Shown here: one piece after another, positions 42,744 to 51,592 of the stretch
How positions within the stretch are numbered: position 1 is the stretch's first letter
How the letters are laid out: each line of letters opens with the position of its first letter
Assembly (NCBI GenBank): GCA_015059335.1
Contig: SVAP01000001.1
Coordinates: 318,413 to 382,412, forward strand
Reading direction: 5' to 3'
DNA: 64,000 nucleotides
DNA from: Bacillota bacterium
Lineage (GTDB): Bacteria > Bacillota_I > Bacilli_A > RF39 > UBA660
Position numbers and translations under genes: made by a program
Notes under the pieces: model-generated
The model's database searches: none
What the model saw: only the letters and a program-made list of their open reading frames with translations
Told to the model about the DNA's origin: nothing

Positions 42744-44549
42744 ATGGAAAAAATTATTAATATAGCAGTTGTAGCGCACGTTGATGCTGGAAAATCAACT
42801 TTAGTTGATGCATTACTTAATCAAAGTGGAGTATTTAGAGAAAACGAAAATGTTGTTGATTGTATAATGGATAGTAATGATATTGAAAGAGAACGTGGTA
42901 TCACTATTTATTCAAAAAACTGTGCGATTAAACATAATGATGTAAAAATTAATATTGTAGATACTCCGGGACATGCTGACTTCTCGTCAGAAGTAGAACG
43001 TGTTATGAAAACTGTTGATACTGTTATTTTAATTGTTGACGCTGCAGAAGGACCTATGCCTCAAACAAGATTTGTTTTACAAAAGGCATTAGAACAAGGA
43101 TTAAGACCAATATTATTTATTAATAAAATAGATAAAAAGGATGCGCGTAGTGAAGAAGCTGTTAATTTAACATTTGATTTGTTTGTAGAGTTAGGTGCGA
43201 CTGATGAACAATTAGATTTCCCAATATTATATGGGATTGGAAAACAAGGTATAGCTAAAAGAAATTTAGAAGATGAAAGTACTGATTTAACACCACTATT
43301 TGATGTTTTATTAGAACATGTTAGTCCATATGAGGGTAATATTAATGATCCATTACAAATGCAAGTATCAAATCTAGATTACGATGATTATATAGGAAGA
43401 CTTGGTGTTGGTAGAATAACAAAAGGTGTAATTAAAACAGGTGAAACTGTTGCAGTTACAAGAAAAGATGGTAGTATTACTCATAATAGAATTTCAAAAT
43501 TATTTATTAATCAAGGTCTAAATAGAATTGAAGTAAAAGAAGCTTATTATGGTGATATAGTAACAGTAGCAGGTATAGATAATATTTTAATTGGAGAAAC
43601 AATTTGTGATAATAACAACATAGATCCATTACCAATGATTAACATTGAACCACCAACACTTTCTATGAATTTTTTACCAAATTCATCTCCTTTCGCAGGA
43701 AAAAGCGGAAAATTTTTAACAACAAGACATATTAAAGAAAGACTTGAACGTGAATTAGAAACTAATGTTGGACTTACTGTAGAAGAAATACCAGGCGGTG
43801 AAGGTGGATATAAAGTATCTGGTAGAGGAGAACTACACTTGTCAATATTACTAGAAAATATGAGACGTGAAGGCTTTGAACTAGGAGTTTCAAAACCAGA
43901 AGTTTTATTTAAAGAAATAGATGGTACAAAACATGAACCATTTGAAAGAGTTTTAATAAATGTTCCAGATGAGTATAGTGGTACAGTTATTAATGATTTA
44001 AACGAAAGAAAAGGTCAACTTCAATTAATGAGCAATGAAGCTGGTTATACTAAAATAGAATTTTTAGTACCAACTAGAGGTCTTATTGGATATAGAAGTT
44101 CATTTATTACTAATACCAAAGGTGAAGGTATTATGGTAAGAAGTTTTGATTCTTATATGCCATATGCTGGTCCTATCCAATCTAGAAAAAATGGAGTTTT
44201 AGTATCCATGGAAAACGGAAAAACAATGGCATATTCATTATGGAATTTAAGTGATAGAGGAACTATGATAGTAGATCCTGCTACCGAAGTTTATACAGGT
44301 ATGATAATTGGTATACATAATAGAGATAATGATCTAGATGTTAATCCATGTAAAAATAAAAACTTAACAAATACAAGAGCTAGTGGTAGTGATGATGCAA
44401 TAATTTTAAATGATGCAAAAACATTTACTCTAGAAGAAGCATTAGAATTTATTAATGAAGATGAATTAGTAGAAATTACTCCAGAAGATATTAGACTTAG
44501 AAAAAAAATATTAGATCCAAAACAAAGATTTAGACAAAAAGCAGTATAA
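42744..44549 (+). CDS. typA: Translational GTPase TypA/BipA
   Basis: 601 residues, standard length. G1 AHVDAGKST, switch ERERGITI, G3 DTPGHADF, G4 NKIDK, then EF-G-like domains and the BipA C-terminal domain ([24 protein letters not shown]). Ribosome-associated GTPase in 50S assembly and stress. Start ATG 42744 follows GAGAGG; the longer frame opens upstream of the transcription start. Confidence 0.97.
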   Translation: MEKIINIAVVAHVDAGKSTLVDALLNQSGVFRENENVVDCIMDSNDIERERGITIYSKNCAIKHNDVKINIVDTPGHADFSSEVERVMKTVDTVILIVDAAEGPMPQTRFVLQKALEQGLRPILFINKIDKKDARSEEAVNLTFDLFVELGATDEQLDFPILYGIGKQGIAKRNLEDESTDLTPLFDVLLEHVSPYEGNINDPLQMQVSNLDYDDYIGRLGVGRITKGVIKTGETVAVTRKDGSITHNRISKLFINQGLNRIEVKEAYYGDIVTVAGIDNILIGETICDNNNIDPLPMINIEPPTLSMNFLPNSSPFAGKSGKFLTTRHIKERLERELETNVGLTVEEIPGGEGGYKVSGRGELHLSILLENMRREGFELGVSKPEVLFKEIDGTKHEPFERVLINVPDEYSGTVINDLNERKGQLQLMSNEAGYTKIEFLVPTRGLIGYRSSFITNTKGEGIMVRSFDSYMPYAGPIQSRKNGVLVSMENGKTMAYSLWNLSDRGTMIVDPATEVYTGMIIGIHNRDNDLDVNPCKNKNLTNTRASGSDDAIILNDAKTFTLEEALEFINEDELVEITPEDIRLRKKILDPKQRFRQKAV

Positions 44550-44551
44550 TT

Positions 44552-44577
44552 AAAACGACCTTATTTTAGGTCGTTTT
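44552..44577. terminator. Bidirectional terminator
   Basis: AAAACGACCT (44552-44561), loop TATTTT, AGGTCGTTTT (44568-44577). Serves typA (+) and the coiled-coil gene (-), whose stop codon lies inside it. Confidence 0.9.
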
Positions 44578-46132
44578 TTAATTGCTTAGTTTTAGCTCTA
44601 GAATTATTCTTTAAATAATCCATTAATTCAATATGTAATTCATCATTTTCATTAATTATAGATTGCTTTTTTATAGGATCTGATAAATCCTTTATAATTT
44701 TATCAATTTGTTTTTTATAATATGAGTATCTGTTTTTTACTAAATTTAATTCATAATTATTACTACTATTTTTCTTGATAAAACCAGCAAAAACTATATA
44801 ACAGTCATCACATGGACAATATACTAACCTAGCATGAGATTCTTTTTTCTTACATACATCACTAAGTTTACCATTGTTAGTAAATCTTACGTCTTTTTCA
44901 TGATTATTAGTAATTGTTCCACTTTTTAAATCTTCTAATATATTAATAAAAAATCTATAATTTTCCTTTTCTTTTATAATATCATTTTTTAATAATGTTT
45001 CATTGGAACTATTTTTTAAATATATTATGTGTTTTTCAGTTTGTGGTGTATTTGATATGACTTCTTCACTTTTTGTAACAACATATTCACTATATTGTTT
45101 TCTTATTTCTGACATATAGGTTGAAACTTCTTTTTTATATTTATCTACATCTTCTATGTTATTTAATCGCAAATAATCAAAAATCTTTCTTATTTCGTTT
45201 AATAGTTTTCTTACTTCATATAGAATAACAATATTTTTATAATTATCAATTTTATAATTTGATAGAATGGAATCAAGATCAATTTCTAACTCATTATATT
45301 TTAATGATTCACTTATTAAGTTTATCATTTCTTGTGAAATATTATCAAGTATTTCAATATTTTGATATATTGAAGAATTAATTTGTTTCATTAACTCTAA
45401 ATCGTTATCGTTCAAAAACTCTTCATAGTTAAATTTATAATTATTATTAGCATTATCAATATTATTAGTATTATTTTGATTTGATTTTTTTAATTCCAAT
45501 CTTTGTTGTTCTAATAACATTTTTCTTAATTCTCTTTCTGCTTTTATTGCTTCTTGGTTTTTTAAATATTGATTTCTGTCTTGTTCAATATGATTAATAA
45601 AATAGTTTTTCTTATCACTATTAATATTACTATTAATAATATATTCAATAATATTGTCATATGATATCTCGTTTTCATAATACTCATTTGAATTTAAACT
45701 TTTTAATATTTTTTTAATTTTACTAATTTGTTCTGAATATATATTTGTATTACCTATAGAATCTTTCTTTTTATTTAATTGATTTATTCTTATACGAATA
45801 AAAGCTAATTTTTCATTAAACATTGCTATTTCAGAATTAGAAACATTATTTAATCTTGCAATTTCTTCTGGATAATCTCTTTCATCAACTGTATCTGCAA
45901 TTTCTTCAATTGATGTCATTAGAATTGGTATGATATTTAAAGCATAAAATTCCATTACATTTTTTTTATAAAAGTCCTTTGGAGATTTTACCATATTTAA
46001 AAATCTATTATATGTATTAATTTGTTGATTTATACCATGTAATTCTAATTTTATCTTTTTATAAGATTCTTTTAAGTTTGTATATTTTTTACCAATGATA
46101 TCTTGTAATTCATTAATTAATATTTTCTCCAT
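44561..46132 (-). CDS. Large coiled-coil protein with possible RelE-like C-terminus
   Basis: 523 residues, not assigned. Residues 1-360 are Glu/Lys/Asn/Ile-rich and predicted coiled-coil, including a KAERELRKMLLEQQRLELKK stretch. The C-terminal part (about 395-500) has RLVYCPCDDCYIVFAGFIKK followed by NRYSYYKKQIDKII, which resembles the RelE/ParE fold core (strand RLVYxxxxxxxxLHxFxKK, then a helix). This suggests an RNase or toxin-like module, but the similarity is by eye only. No antitoxin gene adjoins. Start 46132 follows GGGGGA. No TM segment. Divergent from ttcA. Confidence 0.55.
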   Translation of the reverse strand: MEKILINELQDIIGKKYTNLKESYKKIKLELHGINQQINTYNRFLNMVKSPKDFYKKNVMEFYALNIIPILMTSIEEIADTVDERDYPEEIARLNNVSNSEIAMFNEKLAFIRIRINQLNKKKDSIGNTNIYSEQISKIKKILKSLNSNEYYENEISYDNIIEYIINSNINSDKKNYFINHIEQDRNQYLKNQEAIKAERELRKMLLEQQRLELKKSNQNNTNNIDNANNNYKFNYEEFLNDNDLELMKQINSSIYQNIEILDNISQEMINLISESLKYNELEIDLDSILSNYKIDNYKNIVILYEVRKLLNEIRKIFDYLRLNNIEDVDKYKKEVSTYMSEIRKQYSEYVVTKSEEVISNTPQTEKHIIYLKNSSNETLLKNDIIKEKENYRFFINILEDLKSGTITNNHEKDVRFTNNGKLSDVCKKKESHARLVYCPCDDCYIVFAGFIKKNSSNNYELNLVKNRYSYYKKQIDKIIKDLSDPIKKQSIINENDELHIELMDYLKNNSRAKTKQLKNDLK

Positions 46133-46223
46133 CACACTAATCCCCCTAAATACGAGTAATTATTATACAATTTTAAGACATTTATGTCAAATTGTGTTAT
46201 TATATGTATGAATTGGTGATTTT

Positions 46224-47048
46224 ATGGAAATAAGAGAAATTGAAAGAAGTATAATAAAAAAATTTAGGAAAAGTATATGGGGAAGGTTTGTAAGAGGAGT
46301 AGAAACTTACAAATTAATTAGTGAAAATGATAAAATTGCAGTATGTATATCAGGTGGTAAAGATTCATTTTTACTTGCTAAATGTATGCAAGAATTAAAA
46401 AGACATGGTAAAATAAACTTTGATTTAGAATTTATAGTAATGGATCCTGGATATAATGAAATTAATAGGAAAAAGATAGAAGAAAATGCAAAAAAACTTA
46501 ATATACCAATAACAATATTTAATTCAGATATTTTTAGTATTGTAAATAATATAGATGAAGGTAATCCATGTTATTTATGTGCCAGAATGAGAAGAGGATA
46601 TCTTTATAGTAAAGCTAAAGAATTAGGATGTAATAAAATCGCACTTGGGCATCATTTTGATGATGTTATTGAGACAATTCTTTTAAATATGATATATGGT
46701 TCAGAAATAAAGACTATGATGCCAAAGTTACATTCTACTAACTTTCCAGGTATAGAATTAATTAGACCTATGTATTTAATTAAAGAAGCAGATATTGTTT
46801 CATGGTCAAAATATTGTGAATTAGATTTTCTTAATTGTGCGTGTAGATTTACAGAAAAGATAGAAACTGATGTTGACAGCACATCAAAGAGAAAAGAAAT
46901 GAAAAATTTAATAAATGAATTTAGAAAAATCAATAAAAATATAGATTACAATATATTTAAAAGTGTGGAAAATATTAATTTAGATACAGTAATAGGATAT
47001 AGAATTGATGAAGAAAGACATAGTTTTTTAGATAATTATGATAAATAG
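46224..47048 (+). CDS. ttcA: TtcA-family PP-loop tRNA thiolation enzyme
   Basis: 274 residues. PP-loop SGGKDS (residues 43-48), cluster cysteines CYLC (116-119) plus a third in CAC (205-207), and GHHFDDVIET. TtcA 2-thiolates cytidine 32 of certain tRNAs using a [4Fe-4S] cluster. Family members also thiolate other positions, so the exact target is inferred. Start ATG follows GGTGATT. Confidence 0.85.
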   Translation: MEIREIERSIIKKFRKSIWGRFVRGVETYKLISENDKIAVCISGGKDSFLLAKCMQELKRHGKINFDLEFIVMDPGYNEINRKKIEENAKKLNIPITIFNSDIFSIVNNIDEGNPCYLCARMRRGYLYSKAKELGCNKIALGHHFDDVIETILLNMIYGSEIKTMMPKLHSTNFPGIELIRPMYLIKEADIVSWSKYCELDFLNCACRFTEKIETDVDSTSKRKEMKNLINEFRKINKNIDYNIFKSVENINLDTVIGYRIDEERHSFLDNYDK

Positions 47049-47103
47049 TGAATAAGAATTCTTCCAAATACTCAATATGAGTATGAAAGGAGAATTTTTT
47101 ATT

Positions 47104-47877
47104 ATGGCACGTCATAAAGTTGAAATAAGTGGCGTGAATACATCAAATATCAAAGTTTTAAGTAGTGAGGAAATGGAAGAATTATTTATAAAAATGAAAA
47201 ATGGTGATCCATTTGCCAGGGATGATTTAGTTAATGGAAATTTAAAATTAGTATTAAGTATTTTAAGAAAATTTGCATCCAAGGTAGATAATCTTGACGA
47301 TTTATTTCAAATTGGTTGTGTGGGGCTTTTAAAAGCAATTGATAATTTTGATTTGAGTTATGGTGTAAAATTTTCTACATATAGTGTACCAATGATATTA
47401 GGAGAAATTAAAAGATATATTAGGGATAATAGTTCGATAAGAGTATCTAGAAGTGTCAAAGATATTGCATATAAAGCATTAAAATTAAAAGATGAATTAA
47501 CAGTACAAAACGGTAAAGAACCAAGAATAGAAGAATTAGCAACAACTCTAAATGTTACACCATTTGAAATAATAAATGCTTTAGATGCCCTAAAAGATCC
47601 AGTCAGTATGTTTGAACCAATATATAATGATGGTGGAGATACTATATATTTATTTGATCAATTAGAAGATAGTAGTAATAATGTTGATTTAGATTTGAAA
47701 ATATCTATTAATAATGCGATGAAACAGTTAAAACCAAGAGAAAAAGATATTATAAATGAAAGATTTATAATTGGTAAAACTCAAATGGAGATATCAGAAG
47801 AACTTGGAATTAGTCAAGCACAAGTGTCAAGAATAGAAAAAAGTGCATTGGATAAAGTAAAAAGATTAATAAAATAG
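47104..47877 (+). CDS. sigG: RNA polymerase sigma-G (late forespore)
   Basis: 257 residues, the Bacillus SigG size. The N-terminal KVEISGVNTSNIKVLSS is a SigG hallmark. Region 2 DLFQIGCVGLLKAIDNFDLS and FSTYSVPMILGEIKRYIRD, region 3 RVSRSVKDIAYKAL, region 4 TQMEISEELGISQAQVSRIEK. Directs late forespore genes. ATG 47104 follows AAAGGAG. Separated from spoIIGA-sigE by 24 kb, unlike in Bacillus. Confidence 0.94.
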   Translation: MARHKVEISGVNTSNIKVLSSEEMEELFIKMKNGDPFARDDLVNGNLKLVLSILRKFASKVDNLDDLFQIGCVGLLKAIDNFDLSYGVKFSTYSVPMILGEIKRYIRDNSSIRVSRSVKDIAYKALKLKDELTVQNGKEPRIEELATTLNVTPFEIINALDALKDPVSMFEPIYNDGGDTIYLFDQLEDSSNNVDLDLKISINNAMKQLKPREKDIINERFIIGKTQMEISEELGISQAQVSRIEKSALDKVKRLIK

Positions 47878-47895
47878 GTAAAATACCTATTTTTT
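47872..47895 (+). terminator. Terminator after sigG
   Basis: AAATAGGTA (47872-47880), loop AAA, TACCTATTT (47884-47892), T tail. Confidence 0.85.
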
Positions 47896-47975
47896 ATTTG
47901 AAAAAAGATTTTATATGTTATAATAGTTATCAATTTCACATCAAATAATGAAAAACTAATAATTGGGTGATTAGT

Positions 47976-48695
47976 ATGGAAAGGTCAAGAAATAGAGAAA
48001 CTAATATAGAATTATTTAAAAATAATTTAAAACTAGTTAGATATGTTATAAATAAGTGTTATAAAAACACTAATTTTGATAAAGATGATTTATATCAAAC
48101 AGGATGTATTGGTCTTTGGAAAGCAATAAAAAATTTTGATGAATCAAAAGGTTATACATTAAGTACATATGCAGTATCACTTATTTGGGGAGAAATAAAA
48201 AGATACACCACAAAGAATGAGAATATTCTGAAAATACCCGCTAGTATTCAAAGCTTATTTGTTAAAATAGTGAGATTAAAAGATACATATAAAATTGATG
48301 ATAATATATCATTAAAAACACTCTCAGAATTATTAAATGTTTCTGAATACGAAATAATGTTAGCGATTTACTCAAATCAAGAAATTATAAGTTTATCAGA
48401 ATCAGTAAATAGTGATAATAACGTTAAAAATGAATTATTGGATATAATACCAAGTTTATCTCCATCAATTGAAGAAATAATAATCAAAAAAGAAAGGGAC
48501 AATATTATACATAATGAAATAAACAAACTGGATGAAACAGAAAGAAAAATTATTGAACTTTCATATGGAATAAATTGTGAAAGAAAAACACAGCATGAAA
48601 TATCAAAACACTTAAAAATATCCAGGGCTAAGCTTTGTTATACAAAAAATAGAGCAATTCATGAATTAAAATACCGTTTAACAAAAAAAATATAA
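47976..48695 (+). CDS. Second SigF/SigG-group sigma factor
   Basis: 239 residues. Region 2 DDLYQTGCIGLWKAIKNFDESKG and LSTYAVSLIWGEIKRY belongs to the SigB/F/G group. Region 2.4-3 (TTKNENILKIPASIQSLFVKIV) and region 4 (TQHEISKHLKISRAKLCYTKNRA) are clearly diverged, with few conserved Arg/Gln contacts. It could be this lineage's SigF, although spoIIAA-spoIIAB are not next to it, or a degenerate duplicate of sigG. Start ATG follows GGGTGATT. Own transcript after the sigG terminator. Confidence 0.72.
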   Translation: MERSRNRETNIELFKNNLKLVRYVINKCYKNTNFDKDDLYQTGCIGLWKAIKNFDESKGYTLSTYAVSLIWGEIKRYTTKNENILKIPASIQSLFVKIVRLKDTYKIDDNISLKTLSELLNVSEYEIMLAIYSNQEIISLSESVNSDNNVKNELLDIIPSLSPSIEEIIIKKERDNIIHNEINKLDETERKIIELSYGINCERKTQHEISKHLKISRAKLCYTKNRAIHELKYRLTKKI

Positions 48696-48758
48696 ATTAA
48701 TGTGTGTTTGTAATATAATAGGTTTAATGTTATAATTGATCTAAAGTAGGTGACTAGT

Positions 48759-49223
48759 ATGACAGAAGATGAAATTGAATTATTGATTGAAGAAAATTTT
48801 CCAGATAATTATATTGGTAAAAAAATGAGAAATTTCATTATAGCAATGTTATATAATACAAAAGAAATAAAAGATAATAAAGATATGAAGATAGTACATT
48901 GTATTATGAAACAAGTAGAAGAAAATATATATAATGCAAATGGATTTATTGCAGCAGAACTTAGTGAACATAGACATTTTAACTCATATATAACTTTTTC
49001 AGGTGATGATATTTCAATAAGAAGTGAGATAGTTAAACTAATGTCAAAGGATGCTAATAAAGAATATGTTGAATATACGTTTTTTAAAAAAACAGGAGAA
49101 GACATGTATCATAGACAAACAAAATATTCTTATATAGATAAATGTTTTGAAGATGATATAGTGGTAGATAATTATGATATTATTTATCAGGATTATAAAG
49201 ATAATATTAAAGGTAAAAAATAA
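48759..49223 (+). CDS. Small cytoplasmic protein, unknown function
   Basis: 154 residues, acidic, mixed alpha/beta, no TM segment or signal. Not recognised. The segment AELSEHRHFNSYITFSGDD (about 64-82) is its most distinctive part. It lies in a run of sporulation genes, between the second sigma factor and ylmC, with GGTGACT before ATG 48759 and its own terminator. Confidence 0.6.
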   Translation: MTEDEIELLIEENFPDNYIGKKMRNFIIAMLYNTKEIKDNKDMKIVHCIMKQVEENIYNANGFIAAELSEHRHFNSYITFSGDDISIRSEIVKLMSKDANKEYVEYTFFKKTGEDMYHRQTKYSYIDKCFEDDIVVDNYDIIYQDYKDNIKGKK

Positions 49224-49225
49224 TT

Positions 49226-49252
49226 AAAGAATTGGTTTTCAATTCTTTTTTT
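49226..49252 (+). terminator. Terminator
   Basis: AAAGAATTG (49226-49234), loop GTTTT, CAATTCTTT (49240-49248), T tail. Confidence 0.85.
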
Positions 49253-49296
49253 GTTATTAAAAATATTTTTATAAATATAATTAAATAGGTGGTAAT

Positions 49297-49524
49297 ATGA
49301 GATTATCTGAATTACAATCCAAAGATATAGTAAATATTATTGACGGAAAAAAGATTGGTAAAATAATAGATGTTACATTAACTGATGGAAAAATATATAA
49401 CCTTGTAATTGAACCTAAGAGATTTTTTTTAAATATTTTTAAAAGGGGAGATGAAGTATCAATTAAATGGGAATCTATTGAAAAAATAGGTGAAGATGTA
49501 ATTTTAATAAAGTTAAATAATTAA
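49297..49524 (+). CDS. ylmC: YlmC/YmxH-family PRC-barrel protein
   Basis: 75 residues. The family pattern is MRLSELQSKDIVNIIDGKKI, then GKIIDVTL, then a conserved basic/Gly middle and IGEDVILIKL. YlmC/YmxH proteins are small sporulation-linked PRC-barrel proteins; ylmC is in the sigE-sigG-ylmA-ylmC region in Bacillus, so it seems to have moved with sigG. Start follows TAGGTGG. Confidence 0.85.
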   Translation: MRLSELQSKDIVNIIDGKKIGKIIDVTLTDGKIYNLVIEPKRFFLNIFKRGDEVSIKWESIEKIGEDVILIKLNN

Positions 49525-49578
49525 TTCATAATTCAATATTATTTACATATATTTTAATGAACATAGGGAGGATATAAT

Positions 49579-50394
49579 ATGAAACAACTTATACCATTTA
49601 AAAAGGATATTATTTTTAAAACAAAAATATCAGAAATTACTAGTATTTCATTAGAACATTCTCTAGAATTAGATGAGGATATGATATCTGGGGATTTTAT
49701 AGTAAGTGGAGATTATAAAATGACTGAGGCAAGTTTAAATAAAGAAAACTTCTTCTATAAATTACCATTTGATATTGCATTAGATTCAAGATATGATACA
49801 TCAAATATAAAAATAGAAATAGATGACTTTTATTATGAAATAATTAATGATGATGTATTAAGGGTAAATATTGAAGTCTCTTTAGATGGATTAGAAGATA
49901 TACCTTTTAAAGATGATAATTTAGAAGTAATTGATTTTAATGAAAGAGATAATAGTATTGATGATATTAGTGATACAATTGAAAGATTAAAAAGAGAATT
50001 AGATGAGAAAACATCAAATTTATCAAATATGGAAAAATTAATGAATGAAAAAGATGAAGAACACAAAGAAACATTAAGTAGACTAGATGAAATGGAAAAC
50101 AATTTACAAACTGTAGTTACAAATATGAATCAAAATATAAGTAATGATATACCAATAAAAATTGCGCAAGAAAATAATGTTGATACAAAAGAAATTAAAA
50201 GTTTATTTAGTAATATGAGTGAAGAAGAAACATTTAGTACATATCATGTATACATAATGAGGGAAGATGACACTATTGAAAGTGTTATAACTAAATATAA
50301 TATTAGCAAAGATATTCTTTTACAATATAATGATTTAGAAAATGTTAAATTAGGTGATAAAGTAATTATTCCAGCAATATTAAATGACAAATAA
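49579..50394 (+). CDS. spoVID: SpoVID-like spore coat morphogenetic protein
   Basis: 271 residues. The N-terminal domain (residues 1-115) is the SpoVID beta domain (QLIPFKKDIIFKTKISEITSISLEH). A coiled-coil segment follows (about 135-180), then a C-terminal LysM (YIMREDDTIESVITKYNISKDILLQYN, VKLGDKVIIP). In Bacillus it drives coat encasement; the short form lacks the long acidic middle. ysxE overlaps its 3' end and valS lies further on, the conserved order. GGGAGG ribosome site. CATATATT near 49546 may be a sigma-E -10. Confidence 0.85.
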   Translation: MKQLIPFKKDIIFKTKISEITSISLEHSLELDEDMISGDFIVSGDYKMTEASLNKENFFYKLPFDIALDSRYDTSNIKIEIDDFYYEIINDDVLRVNIEVSLDGLEDIPFKDDNLEVIDFNERDNSIDDISDTIERLKRELDEKTSNLSNMEKLMNEKDEEHKETLSRLDEMENNLQTVVTNMNQNISNDIPIKIAQENNVDTKEIKSLFSNMSEEETFSTYHVYIMREDDTIESVITKYNISKDILLQYNDLENVKLGDKVIIPAILNDK

Positions 50395-51298
50395 TATAAA
50401 TAATATGTTAAACAAACACGACCTTAATCCTGTTAAGTACACAATTAAAAATAATGTTACAATTGTGGATACGGATAAAGGACGTGTTGTTTTTAAAAAG
50501 AAAAAAAATGATAATGGGAATAATGTTAATAATTTATATAACTATTTAACATCTAGAAGTTTTAATTTTTATCCTAAATTAATTAATAATGACAATAGGA
50601 ATGATTATGATATGTATGAATATATTGAAGAAATAGATACACCAGATGAACAAAAAGCATTGGATATTATTAATTTAATTAGTCTATTACACAATAAAAC
50701 AACATATTATAAAGAAGCAAATGAAGATACTTATAAGGAAATTTATGAAAAGACAAAAGAAAAATTAAATTATTTATATAATTATTATAATGATTTGATA
50801 ATTATAGCAGAACGAAGTATTTATATGAGCCCTAAAGAGTATTTGTTTGCTAGAAATGTTTCTAAAATATTTTCATGTATAGCGTTTTGTAATATTGAAC
50901 TTGATAAATGGTTAGAAGATGTTAAAAATAATAAAAAACAACGAGTAGTTACACTACATAATAACTTAACTTTAGACCATTTGATACGAAATAAAGATCC
51001 TTATTTAATAAGTTGGGATAAATCAAAAAAGGACATACCAATATATGATTTTTATAATTTTTATAGAAATCATTATTTAGATTTAGACTTTAATGATTTA
51101 TTTGATGAGTATAATTCAAAATATCCATTATTAGATGAGGAGAAAAAATTACTTTTAATTCTTTTATCAATACCACCAAAAATAGAATTTATTGATAATG
51201 AATTAGAGTCATGTAAAACAATTAGAAAACAACTGGATTACATATATAAAACTGAAGAGTTAGTAAAAGAATTTTATAATTTAAAAACTGCCAATTAA
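50384..51298 (+). CDS. ysxE: YsxE/CotS-family kinase-like spore coat protein
   Basis: 304 residues. A diverged aminoglycoside-kinase-like fold. The catalytic-loop region reads VVTLHNNLTLDHLI and the metal-loop region LISWDKSKKDIPIYDFYNFYR, so the usual HxD and DxD are degraded and catalysis is doubtful. CotS/YsxE proteins are coat-associated. Its overlap of 11 bp with spoVID matches the Bacillus spoVID-ysxE pair. Start ATG 50384 is weakly preceded and depends on coupling; ATG 50405 is an alternative. Confidence 0.82.
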   Translation: MTNNINNMLNKHDLNPVKYTIKNNVTIVDTDKGRVVFKKKKNDNGNNVNNLYNYLTSRSFNFYPKLINNDNRNDYDMYEYIEEIDTPDEQKALDIINLISLLHNKTTYYKEANEDTYKEIYEKTKEKLNYLYNYYNDLIIIAERSIYMSPKEYLFARNVSKIFSCIAFCNIELDKWLEDVKNNKKQRVVTLHNNLTLDHLIRNKDPYLISWDKSKKDIPIYDFYNFYRNHYLDLDFNDLFDEYNSKYPLLDEEKKLLLILLSIPPKIEFIDNELESCKTIRKQLDYIYKTEELVKEFYNLKTAN

Positions 51299-51308
51299 GG
51301 CAGTTTTT
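51283..51308. terminator. Bidirectional terminator
   Basis: AAAAACTGCC (51283-51292), loop AATTAA, GGCAGTTTTT (51299-51308), between ysxE (+) and the small minus-strand gene. Confidence 0.9.
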
Positions 51309-51489
51309 AAAACCAAATAATATGAGTTAAAAAGAATACAAGAAGACAAAGCTCTACTAATAATATTAATGAATGAATAGAAAAAGATAAGATAAGAAGT
51401 AAAAAAACTTGATAAAATATTATTATACCTAATATTAACATCCCAAATATCCAAAAAGGTCCACCTCGACAACACCATCTTCTCCACAT
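51307..51489 (-). CDS. 60-residue membrane protein with Trp/Cys/Arg head
   Basis: Begins MWRRWCCRGGPFWIFG, then two hydrophobic helices of about 18 residues each. AGGTGA is well placed before the ATG at 51489 and the gene is bounded by a shared terminator. CATATATTA on the minus strand (about 51513-51505) fits a sigma-E/sigma-K -10 (CATAnnnTA), and the location next to spoVID-ysxE suggests a spore envelope role. Not recognised. An overlapping longer minus-strand frame from 51499 lacks these signals. Confidence 0.65.
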   Translation of the reverse strand: MWRRWCCRGGPFWIFGMLILGIIIFYQVFLLLILSFSIHSLILLVELCLLVFFLTHIIWF

Positions 51490-51592
51490 AAAACTTCACC
51501 TAGTTTAATATATGTCAAATAAATATTAATGTATAGGTTATTATTATATTAAATAGTAATTTGATGTATAATAATATTGGATGGTGAAGTAT

